Shown piece after piece: positions 1 to 10,544 of a stretch of DNA of 64,000 nucleotides (positions are counted from its first letter, which is position 1; each line of letters opens with the position of its first letter). The stretch is from Branchipolynoe longqiensis (Eukaryota > Annelida > Polychaeta > Phyllodocida > Polynoidae), in contig CM059191.1 of the NCBI GenBank assembly GCA_030323885.1, forward strand, positions 103,030,292 through 103,094,291, read 5' to 3'. Below the pieces are notes generated by a model that did no database searches, was not told where the DNA came from, and was given only the letters and a program-made list of their open reading frames with translations. Both the position numbers and the translations under genes were made by a program.

Positions 1-128
1 ATTGAGCGAACTTGTAGTCGTACACCTCATCCAGCACCTCTAAGCCTCCGTCCTCATCAACCATCTCTGAACCTAATGTTTCTCCAGCACCTCTCACCCC
101 ATCGTACCCGCTGACTACCATTCCTATT

Positions 129-302
129 GCCATGGGGGTGATCAAAATGGGAAATATTGTGCCTAGAGCGGGACTGGAACCCACATGTCTTTGCATTCCG
201 GACCAGTCTGCTAATCATTACACCACCTAGGCTCCCTGGTGTCACCACACTACCTGTATATGAGGCTCCTTGCCTGAGAGGTCAGTGCAGACTACTACAC
301 TA
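129..302 (-). mobile_element. SINE-B copy, tRNA-like head
   Basis: Read on the minus strand this begins near the SINE-B start (CTGCACTGACCTCTCAGGCA-like), runs through GGAGCCTAGGTGGTGTAATG (box A region), then a degenerate box B, and stops near CCCATTTTGATCACCCC. It matches the copies at 36934-37760 and 47840-48400. A short antisense-looking open frame across it is a by-product. Flanks 1-128 and 303-573 show nothing I recognise. Confidence 0.75.
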
Positions 303-576
303 TTGACGGTACCAGTGTACCGAAGGATTGGGACCAGCAGTGATTCTGATGGAAGCTGGGGTGTGAGCTGTACAGGGTGGCAGCCATTGTTACTAGTGTT
401 AGTAACAGTGAATACAGTGTTAGTGCCGTTACTGGCTATGGGGCAAGATCTTTGACGGCGATGACGATCGTGGCATTTCTCATTACGGGTGAGCCATACA
501 AGTTAGCGTAAATAACCATTACAGAGGGATTCACACTGGTTTAGATTTCAGAAAACTTGGATCTTATGAACCTTAA

Positions 577-826
577 TGCGCCTGTCACACCTTGCCGGAC
601 TGAGTACCGGAGACCACCGGACAAAGAATTGTCTAGTCCGGTGCTCTCCGGTACACAAAATGTATCGAAATGTATCAAAATGGAGCGGAATTGGGTCAAT
701 TGGCGCGGGTAGAAGTTTTGTGCATGTTCGGATGGGTACCGGACATGTACCGGACATCACCGTACAGTACCGGACAGTGTCCGGTTCTCGTCCGGCTCCC
801 CAGTCCGTCAAGTTGTGACTGGGCCT
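577..826. mobile_element. TAA-flanked fold-back MITE 1 (CCGGAC words)
   Basis: TAA at 574-576 and again at 827-829 flank a 250-bp element. Left end CGCCTGTCACACCTTGCCGG and the reverse complement of the right end (GGCCCAGTCACAACTTGACG) form an imperfect inverted repeat. The interior is packed with CCGGAC/GTCCGG and GTACCGG words in both orientations. It has no coding capacity. Inferred to be a non-autonomous DNA transposon of the same structural type as 6024-6742. Confidence 0.65.
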
Positions 827-829
827 TAA

Positions 830-1540
830 ATGTAGAAACCATTATTTAATTTAAAAAGCCATGTCTAGCAATACTAAACATGCAATCATATATAAATCAC
901 CTGATTGTAAATGCCATTTCGGTAAAGGCAATTTACTGACATTCTAATTTGGGGTACAAGCTTGTTGATGAAACTAGTGGGAAACGCCATTTGGGGAAAA
1001 CAAGCTTTTTAAAGTGAATACCAGTTGATGCAAACAATCTTCTACACACATACCTTTCTTTTTAAAGGTAATTACACTATTGTGTAAATGCAATTAAATG
1101 CCAATTGTAAATGTTATTAAATGTTAATCCCTATACTATGTAAATGTCGTTATGGACTCAGCCTTACAAGGTCGAAGATGATATCGGAAATGACAGCACC
1201 ACGTCTGCATTGGCTATAACCGGTAGAACTTAGACCGGAAGTACCCACCACCAGACACGACACAACCGGAACCGCCGCCATTATGGCTGCCTGGGTGGGG
1301 GGGGGGGGGGGGCGGGTGTCACGTGCAACGCTTGCTCAGTCTGCGCAAAAAGGTTGACAGTTCTACCGTCAGGGGAAAGACGCAGCAGACACGCGCACAC
1401 CAGAGCGTGACAGGACAGCGGCTCGACGAAGCCATGCGTGACGACATGCACTCAGAGGTCACTCAGGAAAGCTGAAAAGGTTATGGAGAAGAAAGGAGGA
1501 GGGTGGAGAGCAGGGATGGGGAGATAGAGAGGTGGGTAGT
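830..1540. other. Unassigned interval with G16 tract
   Basis: No gene or repeat relation recognised. The left half is AT-rich. 1150-1450 is richer in CpG and carries a run of 16 G at 1297-1312. A promoter role is possible but nothing specific supports it. Confidence 0.4.
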
Positions 1541-1627
1541 TGGTTTGTTCTGTTGGTGTTTTATGTCCTGGTAACCAACATCTAAGGTTGGTTGTTTTGG
1601 GGAGTTTACGTCCTGGCAACATCTAAG
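1541..1627 (-). mobile_element. Two SINE-A 3' ends (minus)
   Basis: Two consecutive copies of the SINE-A 3' terminus, each reading GTTGG...ACGTCCTGGCAACATCTAAG on the plus strand. The second (about 1587-1627) is the tail of the SINE-A that resumes at 2522 after an LTR insertion. The first is a separate stub. Confidence 0.7.
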
Positions 1628-2521
1628 TGTAAAAATATACGGATTTTCGGTTTGGAATTATATATTCGCAAAGAACATTATTATTCTCGAGCGACGGAGT
1701 GGGGACCATGATTATGTAACAGAGAAGCAATGGGTGCCCCACTCGCTTTGTGACATAAGGGCTATGTGGAAATGTGATAACACATAGCGGCCGAGATTGT
1801 GATGTGATGTTCATACTTTAAGAGATGGTTAATAATTATTTAAATGTTCCCTCGATGGACCAGAATGAATGCAAGTGGAGGGGAAGGGCATTTTTAATAT
1901 ATGTTTATTGTAACTGTCTGCAACCACCCATTACTATGGGCCCAATGGTTAAGCACACCAAGCCATCCTGCATACATTCTGGGTGCCACCTGCAGCTGGG
2001 GGTCGAGTGACAGCTGCCCGCTATTAGGGTGTCGCCCACCCAGGCTGTAGAGCGTGTCTGATTGCCTGGCTGTGTGAGCCCAGTCAGCTGCATTCCTGAT
2101 ACCTGACACTCAGACCCCACTCTAGGCACTCTTGGCTAGGCTCTCTAGCAAGAGACATTCCACTCTCTACAGTTGAACTAGCAACATCTATTCCAAAAGA
2201 CACTGCACTCTGTGCAACAACCATTGGACCCAGGTTCAATGGATTGTAGCCACTGATTCTGATATACAGAAGTAGGAGTGGTCAGGATCTGTGTGGGCAG
2301 TTGGTAAGAAGTGAGGGTGATAGGTCGCCAGTAGGTAAACAGGGGTTGATGCCAATAAAGCACAACCTTTTCACTGTCAATCTTGCATGGCTTGTCTTCC
2401 TTTGTTCCTTATGAGTTATTGAGAGTAATGACAGGTGGGAACTGACAGACAATTGTCAGCACACACTTGTAGAGACTAGTGATGTGCGGGGTTCAGACGG
2501 CCAAGTTCCGTCATTATTAGA
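1628..2521 (+). mobile_element. Solo LTR, copy 1, inserted in a SINE-A
   Basis: An 894-bp repeat starting TGTAAAAATATAC and ending ATTATTAGA, flanked by a 4-bp direct repeat TAAG (1624-1627 and 2522-2525). It is homologous along its length to 43333-44251, which starts the same way and ends ATATTACA. TG...CA ends, a short target-site duplication, a CAATAAAGCACAAC polyadenylation-like signal near 2355 and absence of coding sequence fit a solo LTR left by recombination of an LTR retrotransposon. The last bases here appear mutated from ACA to AGA. A TIR transposon with TGTAA/TTACA ends is the less likely alternative. Confidence 0.7.
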
Positions 2522-2846
2522 TAAGGTTATATCAGGATGGAAACATCTAAGGTTATATCAGGATGTGTACCAACTTGTAACAGTGTACACACATGGTGAC
2601 GTTATAGTGCTGCTCCATTGGAAGACCAGGCCACTAGGAGCATAACCCAATATACCACTCACTCACATTGTCCTGACAATGAGCTAACCAGTCCTCTATC
2701 TATCCTAGTAATGCCCACCTTCTGGCTAAGTAGCGACAAGTATCAATTTTCTAAGTCATCCCTTTGACTTCGGGAGTATTCAAACTGCTGACCTTCCGCA
2801 CAGTCAGCCTGCGCTCTTACCGATTCGGTCACGGCATCCGGTAGGC
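2522..2846 (-). mobile_element. SINE-A copy, remainder after LTR insertion
   Basis: Resumes the SINE-A body on the minus strand (GGTTATATCAGGATG ... ACCGATTCGGTCACGGCATCC), including the tRNA-like head at the right end. Together with 1587-1627 it forms one nearly complete SINE-A. A local duplication of the ACATCTAAGG segment is present at 2541-2563. Confidence 0.75.
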
Positions 2847-2863
2847 ATGGATATGGGTTTTTG

Positions 2864-3045
2864 TGTTTGTTGATTAACGTCCTACCAACACCTAAGGTCA
2901 TATCAGGACGGGTGCCGACTTCTTGCCCTTTCCTATTAATGCCGAGTGCCAGGCTAAGAATACATTTGATAAGTCATTGGTTTGACTCGACTCGGAACCA
3001 AACTTGTAATCTCCCACACGATTCTCACTCAGCATCACATGACCA
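2864..3045 (-). mobile_element. SINE-A copy with internal deletion
   Basis: The tail (GTTTGTTGATTAACGTCC) and the head-proximal part are present, but the central roughly 130 bp between GACTT and TTTCCTATTAATGCC is missing. The copy at 55622-55795 is also internally deleted, with a different breakpoint. Confidence 0.7.
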
Positions 3046-3183
3046 GATCAAATAGAGATCTTACACATGCTAACTAAAGAAGCATGGATGTTGAAGTTGA
3101 GTGGTGTTAATTAATTCTAGCAGCATTAATTACTGTTGACCTTGTATCGTTAACCGGCGGCATGTAACTATATAAGCACCAGA

Positions 3184-3505
3184 CAGGATGGCCGAATGCG
3201 TTGAGCGTCCGTATCCTGTTTTGGTAGAATCGTTGCTTTGAACCCTCGTTGAGTCAAACCAATTACTTAACAATTTGTACTTGTTGCTTCCAAGCCAGGA
3301 GCTCGGTTATATTAGGATAGGACACAGACTGGTCGGATCAGTGTCAGGATAATGTGACTGAATTGGATATCAGGTCATGGTGTTGGTGGCCTGGTCTCCC
3401 ATGGGGCAGCACTATAAAGTCACCAAGAGTGTGCACTGTCACAAGTCGGTACCCGTCCTTATGTTACCTTAGATGTTGCCGGGATGTAAACCTGCAACAA
3501 ACACC
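3184..3505 (+). mobile_element. SINE-A copy, full length
   Basis: The head GGATGGCCGAATGCGTTGAG matches box A of a Leu/Ser-type tRNA, followed by a degenerate box B (TTTGAACCCTCG). The body contains GTGTCAGGATAATGTGACTG and GTGCACTGTCACAAGTCGGT, and the element ends near AGATGTTGCCGGGATGTAAA with an AAC-rich tail. No product is expected other than a polymerase III transcript. Confidence 0.8.
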
Positions 3506-4099
3506 CAATCCCGAAATTATTACATGTGAGGCTTTATTCATCACTATCCTTGGAGTTATGTTTAATTGTATGAGAGCTACTGTACTATTACTAGTGAAGT
3601 CACCGGGCAGGCACTGGCGATACTACGGTACTGTCTATGGAAGCCCTAAGCAGGCGGTCTCTCAGCCATGATCTATGTGTATATATGTCATGGCTCATAT
3701 ATATGTGCTCTATATTCTATTATGGGAATATAAACAAGGACACTACCACCTAGCAGTTATCTCCCCTTATTTAGTCTACACCCTAATGTCATGTGTATTA
3801 GCTACTACCCACTCCTAGTTCATTGAGTTAGTACTACCCAACATGCTGCTGCCTAGATTAGTTCCTTCATCCGCCACTACTCGGCCACCTGTGAGTGGCT
3901 CATGACCGCATGATACCAGCTGCGCCTGGTCACTACCGCTGCCGGCCCCGCTCAGCAGGACGGATTTTACATATATAAGGCGGCCGAGAGGCCGTTGAAT
4001 ATTAGAGGAGGAATGTTGAGCCTGAGGAAGCTAAAAAGGAGGAGTTATTATATACGAGTTTTGGGAGAGTGTTGCTGATCATATATGTATATTGGGCAA
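3506..4099. promoter_or_regulatory. Unassigned interval with TATA-like box
   Basis: No coding region recognised. CATATATAAGGCGGCCGAGAG at 3970-3990 looks like a core promoter, perhaps from a decayed retroelement LTR, but no partner copy was found in this window. Weak call. Confidence 0.2.
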
Positions 4100-4945
4100 G
4101 TCATTATGTACAATACAGGGGGGCACTGTTAGTAATTGTACAGGCAGTGGGGAAGTGTATTAGTCAATGGTCATCATATAACTAATTGTACAAGCATGGT
4201 GGGAGACACAGTAGGGGCAGGTAATTCATTGTACATGCAGTGGCAGGGGAATGTTTCTCAACAATTCACATATTTAGATAATTAATTGGACCGGTAATGG
4301 ATAGTGTTATTGGATAACCAGCAACTTAACTAACTTTACAAGCACGGTAGGAAAGTGTTCGCTGTCACACAGTAGCGGCGCATGATTCATTGTACAGGCA
4401 GTGGGAGCGGAGTGTTACTCAATAATAAGCAGATGTAGATAGTTACTTGCACAGGCAATGTGGGGGGAGAGTTAGTCAATACCCAGTAGATGTAAGTAAC
4501 TAATTGCACAGGCGGGGGAGAGTGTTAATCAATAGCCAGCAGTTGTAGCTAGCTACTTGCACAGGAAGTGGAGGGAGAGTTTTATTCAATATCCAGAAGA
4601 TGAAGTTGATTATTTCTACAAGTAATAGACGAAGAGTGTTAGTCCAGGCAGTGGGGGGAGAGTGTTATTCAATTTCTAGGAGATTTAAAATAAATAACTA
4701 ATTGTACAGGAAGTGTGGGGAGAGTTTTAGATATCACCTAGTATAGGGAGGGATAACTAATTGTACAGGAAGTGTGAGGAGAGTTTTAGATATCACCTAG
4801 AATAGGAAGGGATAACTAATTGTACAGGAAGTGTGAGGAGAGTTTTAGATATCACCTAGTATAGGGAGAGATAACTAATTGTACTGGCAGTTGGAGGACA
4901 GTAGTAGATACTCCCCACTAGGGGTGAATAACTAGCACTAATTTG
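4100..4945. repeat. Degenerate tandem array, 59-bp core unit
   Basis: Diverged units carry ACTAATTGTACAGG followed by AAGTG(T)GGGGAGAGT. At 4701, 4760, 4819 and 4878 the ATTGTACAGG word recurs at exactly 59 bp. Earlier units are more divergent and vary in length. No coding function. Confidence 0.8.
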
Positions 4946-5178
4946 CCCAGGCGATGCGTGTGGAGAGTGTTGCTTTTGAGATAAGAGTGAATGATACATC
5001 CAGATAAATTCGGTAGGGGGTGGGAGGAGTAGGCAGGGCAGTAGAGAGACTGCTAGTGTTTGTGTGAAGGTTTCAAGTTTACCCGGAATCTTCACACCGT
5101 CCTCGTTCTCAGCTGCATGTACAAGAGCCAGCAGGAAGGTGTGAGTCACGTGACCGTAGTTAGTCACACCTGCATTAA

Positions 5179-5643
5179 GCCTAAGTCACAAATGCCTTGT
5201 GGCGCGCTTGCGGCGACCATAAGTCGCCGCATTGGCAAAACCGTGCGACGACCATACAGTTGGATTCGGTGTCCGTAGGGTGACCGCACATTGTTTTGCT
5301 AGCCATGAGGGGTTGCAGTTTTTTAAAGTTGAAATTATGTTAACTTTGGAAAATCGCAACGCCGCAGGCCGCAATCCCGCCACAATCCCTCTGCAACACC
5401 ATACGGCCACACTGCCGTGGGAGTGTGGTTTTTACTGTCTTCAGTGGTAGTGATATTATGTGCTGTGAACTCGTGTTGTTTGTATATCTGCGGTGATGCA
5501 GCTACACAAACTGCAAGGTGCCTTGCGGTGACGCCACGATTTCTGAATAGGTAACCCCAGTCCACAACGCCATAACATTTACATAAACCACAAGACACAT
5601 CGCAGACCGCAGTACCGTAACAGCGACCACATCATTTGTGACC
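5179..5643. mobile_element. Fold-back MITE (CGCC/GCGAC words)
   Basis: The left end (C)CTAAGTCACAAATG and the right end CATTTGTGACCTAAG are mutual reverse complements, with TAA near both edges. The interior is rich in GCGACCA, GTCGCCGC and GCCGCA words in both orientations. Exact ends are uncertain by a few bases. Confidence 0.55.
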
Positions 5644-5647
5644 TAAG

Positions 5648-6020
5648 CATGAGCAGGTAACAGTCACACCCCGCTAGACCCTCAGTTGGTGAGTGTTCCG
5701 GACAGTGCAACATAATGTACACTGAAGGTGCAACCACGCTTCAAAATCAGATGAGCAATTTTCTATATTTTGTTGGTTTTTTTGGCAGTAGTTGTGGAGA
5801 GAAACAATTCTATTTAAATGAACTATGCATTACCACATAACAAATGTGACAAATATGTTCACCCGCCTGTTGCAACAATTGCTAGCTACCTGTGCATCAA
5901 GTGTAAGCACCATGGGACCAACATACAAGATTACCAGTGACCTTAGGTTCAAGGTTTCTAACTGCCTGCGAGAAGTATAGCGCAGCGATATACTAGAAAG
6001 ACTGCCTGAGAGCTGTGTCT
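5648..6020. other. Unassigned interval
   Basis: AT-rich sequence with no open frame, repeat relation or motif that I can identify. Confidence 0.4.
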
Positions 6021-6023
6021 TAA

Positions 6024-6742
6024 GGGGCTGTCACATTACGGCGTATGGCGGGAGCGTATGGCGGCATAGCCGCTTTACGTCATATACGTCGGCATACGCC
6101 GTATACGCTACTCATACGCTATGCATACGCTACTCATACGCTACTCATACGCCGCCAGATGCCGCCAGATGCCGGCTTATGAGGCATACGCCGCCATACG
6201 CTTTCATAAATCCGTCCGTCCACATTCTTTTGTGCATGCTCAAAAAATCTCGACCTATGAGGGCGTATGGCCCATACGCTACTCATACGCCGGCATACGC
6301 TCCTCATACGCCGGCATACGCTCCTCATACGCTAGGGGTATGCCGGCATAGGTTTTTCATATGCTCAACTTGTGTCACCGGCGTATCTCTAGCCTATCTC
6401 TAGCGTATGTAGCGTATGCATAACCTATGAGTTACGTATGGGAGCGTACTCCTAGCGTATGCACAGCGTATGCACAGCATATGCACGCTACTCATACGCG
6501 CATATGCTACGCGTACGCTACTCATACGCTACTCGTACGCTCCACATGCCAATCAAAACTGTCAAAAAATGTCACAGCACGCTCCCATACGCTCCTCATA
6601 CGCTCCTCGTACGCTCCTCATAGGTTCCACATACGCTCAAAACCAGCCGAAAGATCACCAAATGTCATCATAGGCCGGCACGCGCAGGACCTACGTAGGT
6701 TTTCAATACGCTCCCGCCATACGCCGTAATGTGACAGCCCCT
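6024..6742. mobile_element. TAA-flanked fold-back MITE 2 (CATACGC words)
   Basis: TAA (6021-6023, 6743-6745) flanks a 719-bp element whose ends GGGGCTGTCACATTACGGCG and CGCCGTAATGTGACAGCCCC are a near-perfect inverted repeat continuing inward through GTATGGCGGGAGCGTATG. Almost the entire interior consists of CATACGC/GCGTATG words, locally in an 11-bp tandem form (CTCATACGCTA) and in both orientations. Open frames in it (several of 60-100 codons) are by-products. No transposase is present. Confidence 0.8.
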
Positions 6743-6802
6743 TAACAGCCCAACGTTAATGGGACAGGGTACAGCATTTTTGCTCTGATATGATACTGCT
6801 AA

Positions 6803-7176
6803 AGCCCGTGTCACACCTCGCCATGTTGAGCAACGGACATAATTGACTAGTCCGGTGGTGTTCGGACGTGATAAGTATCAAAATGTATTAAAATGTGTCA
6901 AAATGTTGCGATATCGGGTCAAAGGCCGCCTGATGAACACACACGAAACAGACATGAAACGAACGAAACAAACTCAAACCGGACAAGAACCGTAGATGTC
7001 AATCCCGCGGCATCCATTCCAAGATTTGTGCATGTTCAAAACTTGTAAAGGGTCATGCCGGACATCAACGGATATCAATGGATATGCAATGGACACAAAC
7101 CTGACTTTGCCGGATATCAACAGACTTTGTTTGGTTTCTTTCCGTTTCCTCAATCCGGCGAGGTGTGACAGGGGTT
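6803..7176. mobile_element. TAA-flanked fold-back MITE 3 (GGACAT words)
   Basis: TAA (6800-6802, 7177-7179) flanks 374 bp with inverted ends AGCCCGTGTCACACCTCGCC and GGCGAGGTGTGACAGGGGTT. The interior is made of CGGACAT, GGATATCAA and GAAACAAAC words. It lies only 60 bp from MITE 2. Confidence 0.75.
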
Positions 7177-7179
7177 TAA

Positions 7180-7690
7180 CATTGATGTGCGGACAACAAG
7201 GTGATGGAACTGCTTGAGTAAGATAAACAGGAAAGCCATTACGGGGGGCTAGCTTCCATATATGTAGGTATGCCCGTGCATACCACCTGCGATTGAAAAT
7301 ACTCATACGTATAGCTGTATAATATATAATGGCTTAGCACATTGTATTCCCTTGCGTTTTATTCCAATAGCATTTCATTCGATGGGGGAAAAAAGTTTGC
7401 ATACCGTCTGAAAATCCCAATCTAGGCCCATGTACATTATCCGGACATAAGATTAGTGACTGAAAGTGAACCTAGTTTCATTGCGGATGAGTAGGACGCA
7501 GTTTTAGACTTTGCAGCTTTAGGCTGCAAAGTGATGTATTTGGTGCATGTGACATGTGACCGTCTCAAGAATGACCTTCAGTGCACTTGTCGGGCCAGTG
7601 GCTTAAAGTCGCATTGATTAAATTATAGCGGTGGGCCACTGTACAAGGATTGCCTCTTTATGATGGGCGAGTAAAAAGGATTATGATGCT
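7180..7690. other. Unassigned interval
   Basis: No gene, repeat relation or strong motif recognised. Confidence 0.4.
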
Positions 7691-8155
7691 GTCAGCTTCT
7701 GCTTCCGGTTTACTTAATGGTTCTGCTTCACTGAAGTGTCCGCCATAGCTAGTGCTTCTGGTTTAGCTGAAGCCTCCACTTTAGTTAATGTTTCCGTTGT
7801 ATCTATCGCTTCCATTTACTTAATGGTTCTGCTTCACTGAAGTGTCCGCCATAGCTAGTGCTTCTGGTTTAGCTGAAGCCTCCACTTTAGTTAATGTTTC
7901 CGTTGTATCTATCGCTTCCATTTACTTAATGGTTCTGCTTCACTGAAGTGTCCGCCTTAGCTAGTGCTTCTGGTTTAGCTGAAGCCTCCACTTTAGTTAA
8001 TGTTTCCGTTGTATCTATCGCTTCCATTTACTTAATGGTTCTGCTTCACTGAAGTGTCCGCCTTAGCTAGTGCTTCTGGTTTAGCTGAAGCCTCCACTTT
8101 AGTTAATGTTTCCGTTGTATCTATCGCTTCCATTTACTGAATGGTTCTGGTTTAC
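7691..8155. repeat. Tandem array, 106-bp unit, about 4.3 copies
   Basis: AATGGTTCTGCTTCACTG recurs at 7716, 7822, 7928 and 8034, exactly 106 bp apart, with a decaying fifth start at 8140. Units are nearly identical, differing for example at CCGCCATAG versus CCGCCTTAG, so amplification or homogenisation is recent. Confidence 0.95.
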
Positions 8156-8920
8156 TTAATGTGCCTGATTTAGCTATTGTTCCAATTTTTGTAAATGTCT
8201 TTAGTTTATTTATTGCTTCTGCTGTTAAGTGTGCCATTGTTGATGTTGGTCGCAACATGGGTAATCGAACAAGGCGGAGTCGGATACCTATTCAACGGCT
8301 GCTGGTGCCACCTCTACTTGAACCTTAACATTAAATATTTAGATTGACTCTACCACGCCTAGCGGGTATTTTTTTAAATACGCCTAGTAACCACGCAGAG
8401 CTGGCGGATGTGCATATGTAAATTAGATACAAAATCAGCAGCCAAAATCTATTACAAAGTTACGCAAACTTTGACGTATTTGTGACGTATCGGGCCGGCA
8501 AAGCTGCTATATAAAGCGTGCAAAACCACCAACTCTGCCACTACGACTTGGCGGCAGATGGCGACGGCCCTTTTACGCTGCCATCCCGCCCACCCCACAA
8601 TAAGAGATTAGAACTATAGGGTTAAAGCATCTTGGGGCCTTCTCTCATTATACTCAAGCATGTACAATTGCCATTTTTGTTCATTAACAAATCCAAATAT
8701 ATACTATTTATCCGTGTTTGCGTTGTTCAATTATTTAGATCTGCATAATACGTTATATTGAACGTGACATATATGTGTGTTGCCTATTTGACTAATATAG
8801 CTGACCTTACATATTCAGGCAAATTCATATGTAGAGACATGGATTCAATTCATAATATACATGTTAGATCCGAGATAAGATTGTTCAGGAGTGTAGTATC
8901 TGTGTTCACGACAACGTGCT
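8156..8920. promoter_or_regulatory. Unassigned interval with TATA box candidate
   Basis: TATATAAA at 8508-8515 sits upstream of a GC-rich stretch (8540-8600). No downstream open frame of note follows, so it could belong to a decayed mobile element. Otherwise nothing recognised. A TA-rich microsatellite begins at 8930. Confidence 0.2.
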
Positions 8921-8926
8921 GTGCGA

Positions 8927-8928
<2 letters not shown>

Positions 8929-8964
<36 letters not shown>
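8929..8964. repeat. TA dinucleotide microsatellite
   Basis: Alternating TA with one TG interruption. Confidence 0.95.
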
Positions 8965-8974
8965 TGAACTATAC

Positions 8975-9175
8975 ACCGGATCCTCTATTCTCAACTGTCT
9001 TCTGGTTACACAAAGAGAGGGTGCCCTCGTCTCCGGTTCAAGGATACCATCAAGAGAAACCTGAAGCTGAGAGACATTATGACCGACTCATGGATGCAAC
9101 TCTCACAGCAGAGAGCTAAATGGAGAGCGGCAGTCAAGTAATGAAAGCAGTCTTTGTCGCATCACGACCAACAGC

Positions 9176-9210
<35 letters not shown>
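8975..9210 (+). pseudogene. LINE reverse-transcriptase C-terminus, 3' end
   Basis: A 5'-truncated non-LTR retrotransposon 3' end. Across frames it still encodes the terminal signature YSQLSSGY..KRG, LRFKDTIKRNLKLRDI and DSW.QLSQQRAKWRAAVK, which resembles C-termini of endonuclease/reverse-transcriptase polyproteins in invertebrates. At least one frameshift breaks it. It ends in a short UTR (CAGTCTTTGTCGCATC) and an (ATG)n tail at 9177-9209. Related copies lie at 19503-19850, 41440-41555, 49333-49480, 62186-62262 and 62704-63040. Confidence 0.8.
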
Positions 9211-9211
<1 letters not shown>

Positions 9212-9221
9212 CGGAACCACA

Positions 9222-9312
9222 TGATCATCAGCGAAATAAAATGTAATTCAAAATATTTCCTGCACAGCTGATCATCACCGAAATAAAATGTAATTCAAAA
9301 TATTTCCCCTTA
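9222..9312. repeat. Tandem duplication, about 47 bp x 2
   Basis: GAAATAAAATGTAATTCAAA followed by ATATTTCC occurs twice in succession, each preceded by TGATCATCA. Confidence 0.9.
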
Positions 9313-9770
9313 AATACTCAACTGTTTTGTTAATTTGATCAACCACCAGTCACTGAGTCAGTGATGTTGCTTAGCCATAGCAACATGAAACAACAATTAA
9401 TTTCAATATCACTCGTCCTAAATACTATATTATTTTGTCAATTTAATCATCCACAATCCAGTGGCATAGCCAGAGCAGAATAATGTAATGTAAATTATTA
9501 AGATTTTGTAATTAAATACGATGATAAAACATCGGCCATTTTAATGCAGTTTAAAATTGATGACTAACCAATGTAAGTTTCCCGCAATTGATTTCAGTTC
9601 CCTCAAAGGGTCATGAGGTCATATTCACTTTAGGTTTATTATCATCATTAGTAAATCAAATTAAATCACACATCAATCGAAACAAACAATCCACAAGATC
9701 TACATTGATATCAGTGATGGCCACCCATAATGAACAGGCGTCGGTAGGACGTACACACCGACTCCCATTG
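9313..9770. other. Unassigned AT-rich interval
   Basis: No gene or repeat recognised. Confidence 0.4.
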
Positions 9771-9773
9771 TTG

Positions 9774-9792
9774 TGACGTCACTGTGACGTCA
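9774..9792. promoter_or_regulatory. Paired palindromic CRE-like sites
   Basis: TGACGTCA occurs at 9774-9781 and 9785-9792, about one helical turn apart (11 bp). TGACGTCA is the consensus CREB/ATF site. No promoter or gene is visible next to it, so function is unproven. Confidence 0.4.
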
Positions 9793-9799
9793 CAGCAGG

Positions 9800-10280
9800 A
9801 CGCCACCTCCTGGGCACCCTGTCTACGCACACCAACACGCCATGCCATCGCATGCCCTCTCTCTCTCACGCTGCGTAATCTGCGCCGCTAACGACAATAC
9901 ACTCCACAGATACATCGCATTTAGTAGTGGTGCAGCGACACGTGACAGCGCGAACTTGACCTTGACCTTACCGAATGCGTTGGGCCTGACCCTGGGATCG
10001 TGACCTCGGAGTAGGAGATCCATGAGGTCCGACGATGAGGTCGCGTTGACGACAGCAGACACAGTGGATTCCACGAGGTCCGGACCTCTGCAAGGCAGGA
10101 GAGAGGAGGGTTGTGTTCACTGCGGGGGGGGGGGACAATGGGTTTTTTCCTCCTAATAACATATAAGGGCAGGGCGGCCAAACGAGTTGAAGATGTGTTT
10201 CCTGGGTAGCAAGTTGTGGGTTTAACCATCTAGTAACCAACGTGTCACAAACAATACAAACATTTCCTGAACACCACAGT
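9800..10280. other. Unassigned interval
   Basis: Moderately GC-rich sequence with a G tract near 10123. The open frames of 80-100 codons on the minus strand have no recognisable domain. Confidence 0.4.
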
Positions 10281-10389
10281 CAAACCAGCTGTTGTTAAGG
10301 TACCTTTTTAAAACAACAGTACCATCTATGATATATTTGTAGTACCATGGTATTATGGGTACAAGGGTACATTAATAACAGCTAGTTTG
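10281..10389. mobile_element. Small MITE with 20-bp inverted ends
   Basis: The left end CAAACCAGCTGTTGTTAAGG and the reverse complement of the right end (CAAACTAGCTGTTATTAATG) pair over about 24 bp in a 109-bp element. No clear target duplication. Confidence 0.55.
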
Positions 10390-10544
10390 GCTATGGTGGT
10401 CAACAAATAGTTGTATTGTATGTGATATATTGGTTACTGGAGGGTTAACTCTGAGCCGAGTCAAACTAAAGATTTAAATATGTGCAAATTAGGCTAGGAA
10501 ACCCCTACTAAGCTGCACTGCAAAGGGGCATGTGATATGTCATG

